Shown in pieces: positions 1 to 7,749 of a stretch of 46,429 nt of DNA. A program made the position numbers and the translations under genes. How positions within the stretch are numbered: position 1 is the stretch's first letter; every line of letters starts with the position of its first letter. The notes under the pieces were generated by a model, which was not told the origin of the DNA, did not search any database, and was given only the letters and a program-made list of their open reading frames with translations. This stretch comes from Subdoligranulum sp. (GTDB taxonomy: Bacteria; Bacillota; Clostridia; Oscillospirales; Ruminococcaceae). The stretch is from NCBI GenBank assembly GCA_014799685.1, contig JAAVHN010000026.1, forward strand, positions 107,246 to 153,674, in the 5' to 3' direction.

Positions 1-405
1 GGGCTGCGGGTGGAGCTGTCGTTCCCCAATATCTCGGCGGAATCGCTGCCCGCTACGGTGACCGGCATTTCACTGGATGAGGAAGCGGGCATCGCCAAGG
101 TGGAGCTTTTGTGCGATTACATCAACGACACCGTGGTGACGCTGGAGCAGGAGAAGGCCGAGATTACCTTTGCCACCTATGACGGCATCCGCATCGACCG
201 CAAGGCGCTGCATATCGTCGACGGCCGGAACTGTGTGTATGTGCAGTTCGGCAACGTGGTCTACCGGCGTTATATCACCATTTTGTTCGAGGACGAAGAT
301 TACATCCTTGTGCCGTCTGCCTACACAAAAGAAGAAAACGAGATCCGGCTGTTCGACCAGATTGTGGTACAGGGTTCCGATCTGTACGATGAAAAGATCC
401 TTTAG
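1..405 (+). CDS. HlyD-like protein, C-terminal part (5' truncated by window edge)
   Basis: The reading frame is open from the first base of the window, so only the last 134 codons or so are visible. The visible part is beta-rich and acidic, with no membrane segment. It ends in a segment that resembles the distal beta-barrel of the HlyD/RND adaptor-like proteins found just upstream of sepF in many clostridia. That neighbourhood is the main argument for the name; no catalytic motif is visible. About 70 bases separate its stop from the next promoter. Family assignment is tentative. Confidence 0.5.
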   Translation, partial: GLRVELSFPNISAESLPATVTGISLDEEAGIAKVELLCDYINDTVVTLEQEKAEITFATYDGIRIDRKALHIVDGRNCVYVQFGNVVYRRYITILFEDEDYILVPSAYTKEENEIRLFDQIVVQGSDLYDEKIL

Positions 406-477
406 CTTCTTTCAGAGGCTTTTTCGGTGCAAAATGGAAAAATTTTCAAATTCCCGGTGCAAATTTAAAAGAGTTTA

Positions 478-506
478 TTGACATTATCAGGAAAAACAAC
501 GATAAT
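478..506 (+). promoter_or_regulatory. sigma-A promoter upstream of sepF
   Basis: TTGACA (478-483), a 17-base spacer and GATAAT (501-506) make a near-consensus vegetative promoter in the 173-base gap before sepF. It probably drives the sepF-ylmH-divIVA cluster. Confidence 0.75.
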
Positions 507-578
507 AACAATGATAGCGTTTTGTTTTTGATATAGCGCGTACGCTTTTGCGTGCAAATGGAAAAGGAGAAATTGCAT

Positions 579-1052
579 ATGAGCATGTTTGATAAAATCA
601 AAGGCATGATGGGCGTTCCGGACGATGACGATTACGATGACGAGGAGTTTGATTATACGGACGAGGATCCGGAATACCTGGAGGAAGACGAGTACGAGTT
701 CCCGTCGCAGCAGCCTGCCGCGACGCGGCGCAGCAGCGGCACGGGCGGCAACAAGGTCGTAAACATCAATTCCACCATGCAGCTGCAGGTGGTGCTGGTG
801 AAGCCTGAGCAGTTTGAGGATGCACTGTCGATCGCAGATCACCTCAACGCGAAGCGCACGGTTGTATTGAATCTGGAATCCACCAGCAAAGACATCTCCC
901 GGCGGCTGATTGATTTTCTTTCCGGCGTCGCTTATGCAAACCGCGGGCAGGTAAAGCGCGTGGCCAACAGCACCTTCATCATCACGCCCTACAATGTGGA
1001 CATCATGGGCGATCTGCTGGATGAGCTGGAAAGCAACGGCATGTTCTTTTAA
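579..1052 (+). CDS. sepF: Cell division protein SepF
   Basis: SepF is a cytoplasmic partner of FtsZ that bundles or anchors FtsZ filaments at the division site. The 157-residue protein has the family layout: a short amphipathic N-terminal helix (MSMFDKIKGMMG), a very acidic linker rich in Asp, Glu and Tyr, and a C-terminal globular domain from about residue 58 (KVVNINSTMQLQVVLVKPEQ) to the end. ATG 579 is preferred over the earlier GTG 552 and ATG 558 because AAAGGAGA sits at the right distance before it and the amphipathic helix then lies at the terminus. The stop overlaps the next start by one base. It leads the sepF-ylmH-divIVA division cluster. Confidence 0.95.
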   Translation: MSMFDKIKGMMGVPDDDDYDDEEFDYTDEDPEYLEEDEYEFPSQQPAATRRSSGTGGNKVVNINSTMQLQVVLVKPEQFEDALSIADHLNAKRTVVLNLESTSKDISRRLIDFLSGVAYANRGQVKRVANSTFIITPYNVDIMGDLLDELESNGMFF

Positions 1053-1819
1053 TGGCGCGGGGATATATTCCACCGGTGGATGACGGCGAAAGGCTGTTTT
1101 TCCGCCGTATCAAAGAACTGGCAGGCGCCGCCCAAAGCTCCGGCGCACCGCGACAGACGGCTTTTTTGAGCGATCGTCAGCAGGTGCTCGCGTGTGCGGC
1201 GCTTTCTGCGGCAGGCTGTGCCGATTATCATTTCGACGGCGGGTATCCCGAGGCGGAACGAAAGATCCTCTGCCTGCACGGGGACGCCGGCAAAGACGCT
1301 GCACCGCGGTTTGGCTGCCTTTTTTTGGAGGCGATGGGTGAGCATGGCGCGCTGACGCACCGGGACTATCTGGGTGCGCTGCTGTCCCTCGGCGTCAAGC
1401 GGGAATGTGTGGGCGATATTGTAACCTGCGATGCCGGCGCGTATGTCTTTTTACTGGATACCGTCGCGCCGCTCGTGCGCGAGGAGCTTTGCCGCGTGGG
1501 CCGCTGCAGCGTCCGGGTGCGCGGGGCACAGGCCGGGGAGCTGCCGCAGCAATCGCAGCGGCCCTTGTGCAAGGTTTCCATCGCATCGCTGCGTCTGGAC
1601 GCCCTGCTGGCCGCCATGCTGCACATCAGCCGGGCCGATGCGGCGGGTCTTGTCAAAAGCGGCGCGGTGGAGATCAACCATGTTCCCACGGCATCCATTC
1701 ACGCGGAGGTATACGAGAACGATACATTCAGCATTCGCGGATACGGAAAATATCACTTGGGCGAAATCGGGTCACAAAGCCGGAAGGGCCGCATTTTTGT
1801 GTCCTATTATGAATATTGA
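1052..1819 (+). CDS. ylmH: YlmH family RNA-binding protein with S4 domain
   Basis: This 255-residue cytoplasmic protein has the usual YlmH length and place, between sepF and divIVA. The C-terminal third holds an S4-type RNA-binding domain (RLDALLAAMLHISRADAAGL, then VKSGAVEINH). Family members bind ribosomal RNA or stalled 50S complexes and influence division in Gram-positive bacteria. ATG 1052 overlaps the sepF TAA by one base, which suggests translational coupling. Nothing in the sequence points to a catalytic activity. Confidence 0.92.
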   Translation: MARGYIPPVDDGERLFFRRIKELAGAAQSSGAPRQTAFLSDRQQVLACAALSAAGCADYHFDGGYPEAERKILCLHGDAGKDAAPRFGCLFLEAMGEHGALTHRDYLGALLSLGVKRECVGDIVTCDAGAYVFLLDTVAPLVREELCRVGRCSVRVRGAQAGELPQQSQRPLCKVSIASLRLDALLAAMLHISRADAAGLVKSGAVEINHVPTASIHAEVYENDTFSIRGYGKYHLGEIGSQSRKGRIFVSYYEY

Positions 1820-1836
1820 CAGGGAGGACCATTCGG

Positions 1837-2460
1837 ATGAATGTTGAGGATATCCACAACGTAACGTTTGACAGGGTCATGCGCGGCTACAAGCCGGAGG
1901 AGGTCGACGAATATCTCGACAAGGTTGCGGCGGAGCTGGAACGTTTGCAGGCGGAAAAAGCTGATATCGAGAAAAAGATGTACATCCTTGCGGAAAAGGT
2001 CGATCAATACCGCAACGACGAGGAGACGCTGAAAACGGCGTTGCTCAACGCGCAGCGCATGGGCGAGAGCGTGATCCAGGAGGCGCGCTCGAAGGCCGAA
2101 ACGATCCTTTATGATGCCACGAACAAGGCGAACCTTGCCAGGGATGAAGCGCTGCAAAAGGTTGCGGAAGAGGAGCTGCTGCTTTCGCGCCTCAAGGCGG
2201 AGGTGGCGCACTTCAAAAGCGATATTTTGAATCTGTATAAGCAGCACATCGAATCGCTGAGCCTGCTGCCCGGAGAGGAAAAGAAGAAACCGGAAGAACC
2301 AAAGCCCGAGGCCGCCGAAAGCGAAAAAAAAGAACCGCCCGCGCCGCAGCCCGCACCGAAGGAAGAGCCCTCTGACGAAGAGGATCCGTTCCGTTCGATG
2401 GAACTGCCGGACGGCGTTTCCCCGCTGGAGGATTATCAGGGCATTTCGTTTGACGACTGA
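1837..2460 (+). CDS. divIVA: DivIVA/GpsB-type cell division protein
   Basis: DivIVA proteins sense negatively curved membrane and mark poles and division sites. The N-terminal lipid-binding motif is clear (VTFDRVMRGYKPEEVDEYLD), followed by a coiled coil of about residues 30-130 and an acidic, Pro/Glu/Lys-rich tail. At 207 residues it is in the family range. ATG 1837 is chosen over TTG 1816 because AGGGAGGA (1821-1828) lies eight bases upstream and the conserved region then begins at residue 2. Unlike many Firmicutes, no ileS follows; lspA comes next after 108 bases. Confidence 0.95.
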   Translation: MNVEDIHNVTFDRVMRGYKPEEVDEYLDKVAAELERLQAEKADIEKKMYILAEKVDQYRNDEETLKTALLNAQRMGESVIQEARSKAETILYDATNKANLARDEALQKVAEEELLLSRLKAEVAHFKSDILNLYKQHIESLSLLPGEEKKKPEEPKPEAAESEKKEPPAPQPAPKEEPSDEEDPFRSMELPDGVSPLEDYQGISFDD

Positions 2461-2568
2461 ATGATGCCGGAAATTTTGAACCGATCGCCGGACGCGTCCC
2501 GGCGGCGAACCTGATCCGTCGATTCCGTCGGTTGGATCAAATCTTTTCCATAAAGGAGACACAAACCA

Positions 2569-3063
2569 TTGGTGATATCCTTTGTCATTGCTGTGATTTT
2601 GGTCGGGCTGGATCAATTGACAAAATATCTCGCTACGGTGTACCTGGCCCCGGTTGGCGTGCATCCGTTTCTTCCCGGCATCATGGAACTGCGCTATGTG
2701 CGCAATGACGGCGCGGCCTTCAGCTTGCTGGCGAATGCCGCGTGGGGCCGCAGCTTTTTGATCGTTGTAACAGCGCTTGCCCTCGCGGCGCTTGCCGTGT
2801 GGTTTATCCTGAAAAAGCCCTCCGCATGGTGGGAGCGCTGGACGTTCATCCTGATCTTTTCCGGCGGGGCAGGGAACCTGATCGACCGCATTCTGCACGG
2901 ATCCGTGGTGGATTTTTTTGCCACCACATTCATCGATTTTGCCGTTTTTAATGTTGCGGATTGTTTCGTCTGCATCGGCGCGGCGCTGCTTGCGCTGCTT
3001 GTGCTGCGGCAGGAGCTGGGCACGGCAAAGCCCAAGGGCGATGCCCCGCAAAAACCGGTATGA
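2569..3063 (+). CDS. lspA: Lipoprotein signal peptidase (signal peptidase II)
   Basis: LspA is an integral membrane aspartyl protease that removes the signal peptide of diacylglyceryl-modified prolipoproteins. The 164-residue protein has four hydrophobic segments and the family blocks: RNDGAAFSL, GGAGNLIDR, and the two catalytic aspartates in VVDFF (D115) and FNVAD (D131). TTG 2569 is the likely start because AAAGGAG ends about ten bases before it; GTG 2572 is the alternative. The TGA overlaps the ATG of the next gene (ATGA), as in many Firmicute lspA-rluD pairs. Confidence 0.95.
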   Translation: MVISFVIAVILVGLDQLTKYLATVYLAPVGVHPFLPGIMELRYVRNDGAAFSLLANAAWGRSFLIVVTALALAALAVWFILKKPSAWWERWTFILIFSGGAGNLIDRILHGSVVDFFATTFIDFAVFNVADCFVCIGAALLALLVLRQELGTAKPKGDAPQKPV

Positions 3064-3980
3064 AAATGCTGACATATACGGCCGGCGCGCAGGATGCCGG
3101 CCAAAGGATCGATACGGCGCTGGCTGCGGCGTTTCCCGAACTGACGCGCAGCTATGTGCAGCAGCTTGCTGCAAACGGGCAGGTGCTGTGCAACGGACGC
3201 CCCGCCGCGAAAAGTGCGCGTCTCGCCGCAGGAGACGCGCTTTGTGTATCTGTACCGGATGCGCAGCCCGTACAGGTGATGCCGCAGGATATTCCGCTGG
3301 ATATCCTCTACGAGGACGACGCGCTGCTTGTGGTGAATAAGCCGAAGGGCATGGTCGTTCATCCCGCCGCGGGCAATCCGGCCGGGACGCTGGTGAATGC
3401 GCTGCTGCATCATTGCGCCGGCCGCCTCTCCGGCATCAACGGAGAGCTGCGTCCCGGGATTGTACACCGCATCGATAAGGATACAAGCGGCCTTTTGGTT
3501 GTTGCCAAGGATAACGCGGCGCATGCCGCGCTTTCACAGCAATTTGCCGTGCACAGCATCACGCGCGTATACCACACGGTGGTATACGGCGGTTTTTCCG
3601 CGGATGACGGCGTGGTGGAGGGGCAAATCGGCCGCCATCCGGTGGACCGCAAGCGCATGGCTGTTTTGAAAAGCGGCGGGAAATATGCGTATACCGGGTA
3701 CCATGTCGAGGAGCGCTTTCCCGGCTTTACGTACCTTTCCGTGCAGCTGAAGACGGGGCGGACGCATCAGATCCGCGTGCATCTTGCCAGCATCGGCCAC
3801 CCTGTGGCGGGGGATGCGGTCTACGGCCCTAAAAAGGTGATCACACAGCTTGACGGCCAGTGTCTGCACGCAAAGACGCTCGGCTTTCAGCATCCCGTGA
3901 CCGGGGGCTATATGGAGTTTGACAGCCCTCTGCCCGATTATTTTACGGCTTTTCTCGGCCGTCTTGAGAAGGAACGATAG
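3060..3980 (+). CDS. RluD-type rRNA pseudouridine synthase
   Basis: This RluA-family enzyme isomerises uridine to pseudouridine in 23S rRNA or related targets. An S4 domain covers about residues 12-65. The catalytic domain holds HRIDKDTSG with the catalytic aspartate at D139, and the later family motif RTHQIRVHLA. The start is ATG 3060, overlapping the lspA stop; the frame is open upstream but that part reads as an lspA shadow. The 306-residue length fits RluD and B. subtilis YlyB. Exact uridine targets cannot be read from sequence. Confidence 0.93.
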   Translation: MKMLTYTAGAQDAGQRIDTALAAAFPELTRSYVQQLAANGQVLCNGRPAAKSARLAAGDALCVSVPDAQPVQVMPQDIPLDILYEDDALLVVNKPKGMVVHPAAGNPAGTLVNALLHHCAGRLSGINGELRPGIVHRIDKDTSGLLVVAKDNAAHAALSQQFAVHSITRVYHTVVYGGFSADDGVVEGQIGRHPVDRKRMAVLKSGGKYAYTGYHVEERFPGFTYLSVQLKTGRTHQIRVHLASIGHPVAGDAVYGPKKVITQLDGQCLHAKTLGFQHPVTGGYMEFDSPLPDYFTAFLGRLEKER

Positions 3981-3984
3981 CACT

Positions 3985-4803
3985 ATGATCCGCTCGCTTC
4001 AGGACATTCTTGTCATATCGGATATGGACAATACGCTGCTCTCTCCCGAGGAGGGTGTGCCGCAGGCAAACAGGGATATGATCCGCCTGTTTTGCATGCT
4101 GGGGGGACGGTTTACGGTGGCCACAGGCCGTACCGCCGCCTCCGCCGGACGCTATTTAACATCGCTGACACTGTCCGCACCGGCCATACTGTATGGCGGC
4201 GGCGCGATCTATGATTTTGAAAAGCAAAGCTATCTTCAAAAGACCGTGCTGCCCATCACTGCAGCCAGGCAGGCGGTGCTGGATGTGATGGCAAAATTCC
4301 CGGGCGCCGGCGTCGAAGTGATGACGGAAGACGGCGGCATTTGCGTCGTGCGCGCCAACGAATACACCTACCGCCACACGGTGCATGAGCGCCTTGCTTA
4401 CCGCATGGCGCCGCTGGATGCACTGAACGACGGATGGAACAAGGTGCTGTTTGCCTGTTCGGCCGAGACAATGCGAAACATCGATGCGTTTTTGGGCGAG
4501 GGCAGCTATCCCGGCGTCTATTTTATCGCGACGAACCGTAATTATTTCGAGATCATGCCTGAGGGCGTCACAAAGGGTTCGGCGCTGCACTTTCTCTGCG
4601 AACATCTTGGGATCCCGCGCGAGAATACCATCGCGATCGGGGATTACTACAATGATATTGAACTGATGCAGGCGGCCGGGCACGCCGTAGCGATGGGCAA
4701 TGCCCCTCCGGAGGTGCAGCGCGCCGCAAACGCCGTGACGGGGCGCTGCATGGACGGCGGTGTGGCGCAGGTGCTGTATGCGCTGACGCGGAAGTTTTCG
4801 TAA
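3985..4803 (+). CDS. HAD-superfamily (Cof-type) phosphatase
   Basis: A 272-residue haloacid dehalogenase hydrolase of the IIB/Cof class, normally acting on small phosphorylated metabolites in the cytoplasm. Motif I is SDMDNTLL with the nucleophile aspartate near the N-terminus. Motif IV is GDYYNDIEL, followed by the typical AGHAVAMGNAP. A cap domain lies between them. ATG 3985 is five bases after the RluD stop, with GAGAAGGAA before it, so it is co-transcribed with rluD. The substrate is unknown. Confidence 0.88.
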   Translation: MIRSLQDILVISDMDNTLLSPEEGVPQANRDMIRLFCMLGGRFTVATGRTAASAGRYLTSLTLSAPAILYGGGAIYDFEKQSYLQKTVLPITAARQAVLDVMAKFPGAGVEVMTEDGGICVVRANEYTYRHTVHERLAYRMAPLDALNDGWNKVLFACSAETMRNIDAFLGEGSYPGVYFIATNRNYFEIMPEGVTKGSALHFLCEHLGIPRENTIAIGDYYNDIELMQAAGHAVAMGNAPPEVQRAANAVTGRCMDGGVAQVLYALTRKFS

Positions 4804-4918
4804 GATAAATGTCTCTGACGTCTGCCGGGAGGCTGTTTTTTCGCAAAGAGCCAATGACAGCAGAACGGTTTTCGTCATACAGCGGCAAAAATGCCAATAG
4901 TCTAATGGAGATGATGCA

Positions 4919-5248
4919 GTGAACAGGCGTTTTACCGGTGTGTTTTTCGCGTGTATCGCGGCGGCGGTGGTCTGTCTCTTTGCAACAATGCCCCCGCTGC
5001 GGCAGGCCGGGTTTGCGCCGCAGGAGGATACGCCATATTTTTCGGCTGGGGAGGATCGGATCGATATCAATACCGCCCCAGCGGCGGAACTTCGCTGCCT
5101 GCCGGGCATCGGCGAAAAGAAAGCGCAGGCCATCATCGAATACCGCACGCAGAACGGCCCGTTTTCCTCTGCCGAAGAGCTCGCAAATGTAGAGGGCATT
5201 TCTCTGCGCACTGTGGAGGGCTTTCAGGATCTTGTCTGTTTTTCATGA
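4919..5248 (+). CDS. ComEA-like helix-hairpin-helix protein, membrane anchored
   Basis: This 109-residue protein has an N-terminal hydrophobic anchor (residues 5-23, FTGVFFACIAAAVVCLFAT) and one ComEA-type helix-hairpin-helix region (INTAPAAELRCLPGIGEKKA). In ComEA this domain binds DNA outside the membrane during transformation. The SLBB domain found between anchor and HhH in full-length ComEA is missing, so a role in DNA uptake is an inference. GTG 4919 is supported by AATGGAG eight bases upstream. No comEB or comEC genes are adjacent; a polyphosphate kinase gene follows after 35 bases. Confidence 0.75.
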   Translation: MNRRFTGVFFACIAAAVVCLFATMPPLRQAGFAPQEDTPYFSAGEDRIDINTAPAAELRCLPGIGEKKAQAIIEYRTQNGPFSSAEELANVEGISLRTVEGFQDLVCFS

Positions 5249-5283
5249 GAAAATTGCAGTAGAGAGGCAAAAGAGGGATATGT

Positions 5284-7503
5284 ATGGAACAGTCGCATAA
5301 AAAAGAACTCTTCATCAATCGGGAGCTGAGTTGGCTGGATTTCGACCGCCGCGTACTGGATCTTGCAAAGGACAAATCGGTGCCGGTAGGGGAACAGCTG
5401 AAGTTCGCCTCGATCTATGCAAGCAATCTGGACGAGTTTTTCATGGTGCGCGTCGGGTCTCTGTACGACAGAACGCTTGTCGGCGGCGGCGAAAAAGAAA
5501 ACAAAACCGGTATGACACCGGAGCAGCAGCTTGCGGCCATTATGCCGAAGGTGGCCGATTTGCAACAGCGCTGTGATAAGATCGTATCAAAGCTGTACGA
5601 CGCCGTTGGCGCGCTGGGATACCGGAAGGTGGATTTTTCCCATCTGAGCAAGGAAGCCGAGCACTTTTGGCGCAAATACTTTACGCAGGAGCTCTTTCCT
5701 GTTCTCTCGCCACAGATCATCGACCGCCGCCATCCGTTCCCGTTTTTGCGCAACAACGAGATTTATGTCGGCGCGATCTTAAAGGGAAAAGGCGATGCGC
5801 AGGCTTCGTTTGGCCTCATTCCCATCAGCAATCAGTTCCAGCGCATTTTGTTCGTGCCGTCCGGTGAGCAGGTTGCCTTTGCGCTTGTGGAGGAGCTGGT
5901 CGAGCATTTTTCCGGGATGGTCTTCGGCAAAAATACCGTGCAGGGCCACTGCATCTTCCGCGTTACGCGCAACGCCGATATCACCGTGGACGAGGGCATG
6001 TTCGACCATGACGTTGATTATCGCGAGATCATGAGCGATCTTTTGAAAAAGCGCCGGAAGCTGGCAGCCGTCCGCCTGCAGGTATCGCCCCGTGCGCCCG
6101 CGCAGATCATCTCGCTGCTGCTGGATAAGCTGGTGCTGCCGCAGCGCCAGGTGTTTGAACAGTCGACGCCGCTGGATATGTCCATCGGGTTCAAGCTTGC
6201 CGCACGCCTTGCACAGGACGGCCATCCGGAGCTGTTTTATCCCGTCAAACGCCCGATGCTGCCGCCGGCGAACTTTGATCTGACCCGCGTGGTGGAAAAA
6301 CAGGATGTCCTGCTTTCGTACCCGTACCAGAGCATGCGCCCGTTCCTGCGCATGCTGAACGACGCGGCGCAGGACCCGGATGTTCTTTCCATCAAGATGA
6401 CGCTCTATCGCATGGCGCACGAATCCAAGATCGTCGAGGCGCTGGTTTCCGCCGCCGAAAACGGGAAAGAGGTGGTGGCCATCGTCGAGCTGCGCGCACG
6501 GTTTGACGAGCAGCACAACATCGATTTTTCAAAGCAGCTGGAGGAGGCGGGCTGTACCGTCATCTACGGCTTCGACGCGTACAAGATCCATTCCAAGCTG
6601 ACGCTGATCACAAAGAAAAAGGGCAATCAGCTGCACTATATCGCGCAGATTGGCACGGGCAACTACAACGAAAAAACGTCCGAGCAATATACCGACCTCT
6701 CGTTCATCACCACGGATCTCGCCATCGGATCCGAACTGGCGGCCGTGTTCAACAATCTTGCGATCGAACGCCTGACGGAGCATTCGGGCAATCTTCTGGT
6801 CGCGCCGCTGTGCTTCAAAAGTGTTCTGATGCAGGAGATGGACGCCGAGATCGAGGCAAAGCGCATGGGAAAGGATGCGCGGATCATCCTGAAATGCAAT
6901 TCCATCAGCGACAGGGACATTATTGAAAAAATTTCCGAGGCGTCCTGCGCGGGCGTTCCGGTACAGATGATCGTGCGCGGCATCTGCTGTATCAGGGCGG
7001 GCGTGCCCGGCCTGACGGAAAACGTTACCGTGCGCAGTATCGTTGGGCGGTATCTGGAGCACGAGCGCGTCTATGCGTTCGGCAGCGGAAAGGAAACGCG
7101 CGTTTACATTGCCTCGGGCGATTTCTTAACTAGAAACACCGAGCGCCGTGTCGAGGTGGGTGTGCGCATCCATGATAAGCGCATCGCCGACGAATTGCTT
7201 GGGGTGCTCGATTTCCAGCTGCACGATACGGTGAATGCGCGCGAGATGCAGCCGGACGGATCGTATCAAAAGGCGAGGCCTGCGCCGGATGAGCCCCGCG
7301 TGGACAGTCAGCTCGGCATGTACGAGCGGCTTGCAAATGCATGGCCCGAGCTTCCCGCGGAAAAGCCGGCGGAAAGGGTACTGCGCCATACCCCGGCGGC
7401 AAAGCGCCGCACGCCTCCCGCGCCGCAGCGCGCAAGAAGGCGGCAGAGCCCTCCTGCGCTGCGCACACTGAATGATCTGAAAAATTTGTTTGGGAAAAAG
7501 TAG
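5284..7503 (+). CDS. ppk1: Polyphosphate kinase 1
   Basis: PPK1 reversibly transfers the gamma phosphate of ATP to long-chain polyphosphate. The four-domain architecture is complete: N domain starting ELFINRELSWLDF, head domain, then two phospholipase D-like C domains. The autophosphorylated histidine is in AYKIHSKLTL (H436) and the second active-site histidine in RYLEHERVY (H593); SIKMTLYR and FLTRNTERRVE are also present. At 739 residues it is slightly long because of a basic, proline-rich tail over the last 40-50 residues that the core enzyme does not need. ATG 5284 follows AGAGGG. A strong terminator comes after the stop. Confidence 0.96.
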   Translation: MEQSHKKELFINRELSWLDFDRRVLDLAKDKSVPVGEQLKFASIYASNLDEFFMVRVGSLYDRTLVGGGEKENKTGMTPEQQLAAIMPKVADLQQRCDKIVSKLYDAVGALGYRKVDFSHLSKEAEHFWRKYFTQELFPVLSPQIIDRRHPFPFLRNNEIYVGAILKGKGDAQASFGLIPISNQFQRILFVPSGEQVAFALVEELVEHFSGMVFGKNTVQGHCIFRVTRNADITVDEGMFDHDVDYREIMSDLLKKRRKLAAVRLQVSPRAPAQIISLLLDKLVLPQRQVFEQSTPLDMSIGFKLAARLAQDGHPELFYPVKRPMLPPANFDLTRVVEKQDVLLSYPYQSMRPFLRMLNDAAQDPDVLSIKMTLYRMAHESKIVEALVSAAENGKEVVAIVELRARFDEQHNIDFSKQLEEAGCTVIYGFDAYKIHSKLTLITKKKGNQLHYIAQIGTGNYNEKTSEQYTDLSFITTDLAIGSELAAVFNNLAIERLTEHSGNLLVAPLCFKSVLMQEMDAEIEAKRMGKDARIILKCNSISDRDIIEKISEASCAGVPVQMIVRGICCIRAGVPGLTENVTVRSIVGRYLEHERVYAFGSGKETRVYIASGDFLTRNTERRVEVGVRIHDKRIADELLGVLDFQLHDTVNAREMQPDGSYQKARPAPDEPRVDSQLGMYERLANAWPELPAEKPAERVLRHTPAAKRRTPPAPQRARRRQSPPALRTLNDLKNLFGKK

Positions 7504-7618
7504 ATTTCGGTTTCCTCAGGCGGTTCCGGCGGATCGCTTCGCCGGCAATGCAGCTGTGCAGTTGTACGCTGCTGCAAAGGTTCTGCAGACCATCCGTCTT
7601 GAATTTCAAAGTCCCTTT

Positions 7619-7677
7619 CCGGGCGGCTCTTGCGTTTGCCGGCGATGCCGGCAGCCGCGGGCCGCCCGGTTCTTTTT
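7619..7677 (+). terminator. Nested intrinsic terminator after ppk1
   Basis: Outer stem CCGGGCGGC (7619-7627) pairs perfectly with GCCGCCCGG (7661-7669). It encloses a second perfect hairpin, TGCCGGC (7637-7643) with GCCGGCA (7647-7653). The structure is followed by TTCTTTTT. It separates ppk1 from the sporulation pair. The rest of the 246-base gap shows no clear promoter. Confidence 0.8.
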
Positions 7678-7749
7678 GGGACATGTCCCGCATAGCTTTG
7701 TACAAAAGCCGGAACAGCGCGGTTCCGGGTGCAAAGGTGTGTGACGTGG

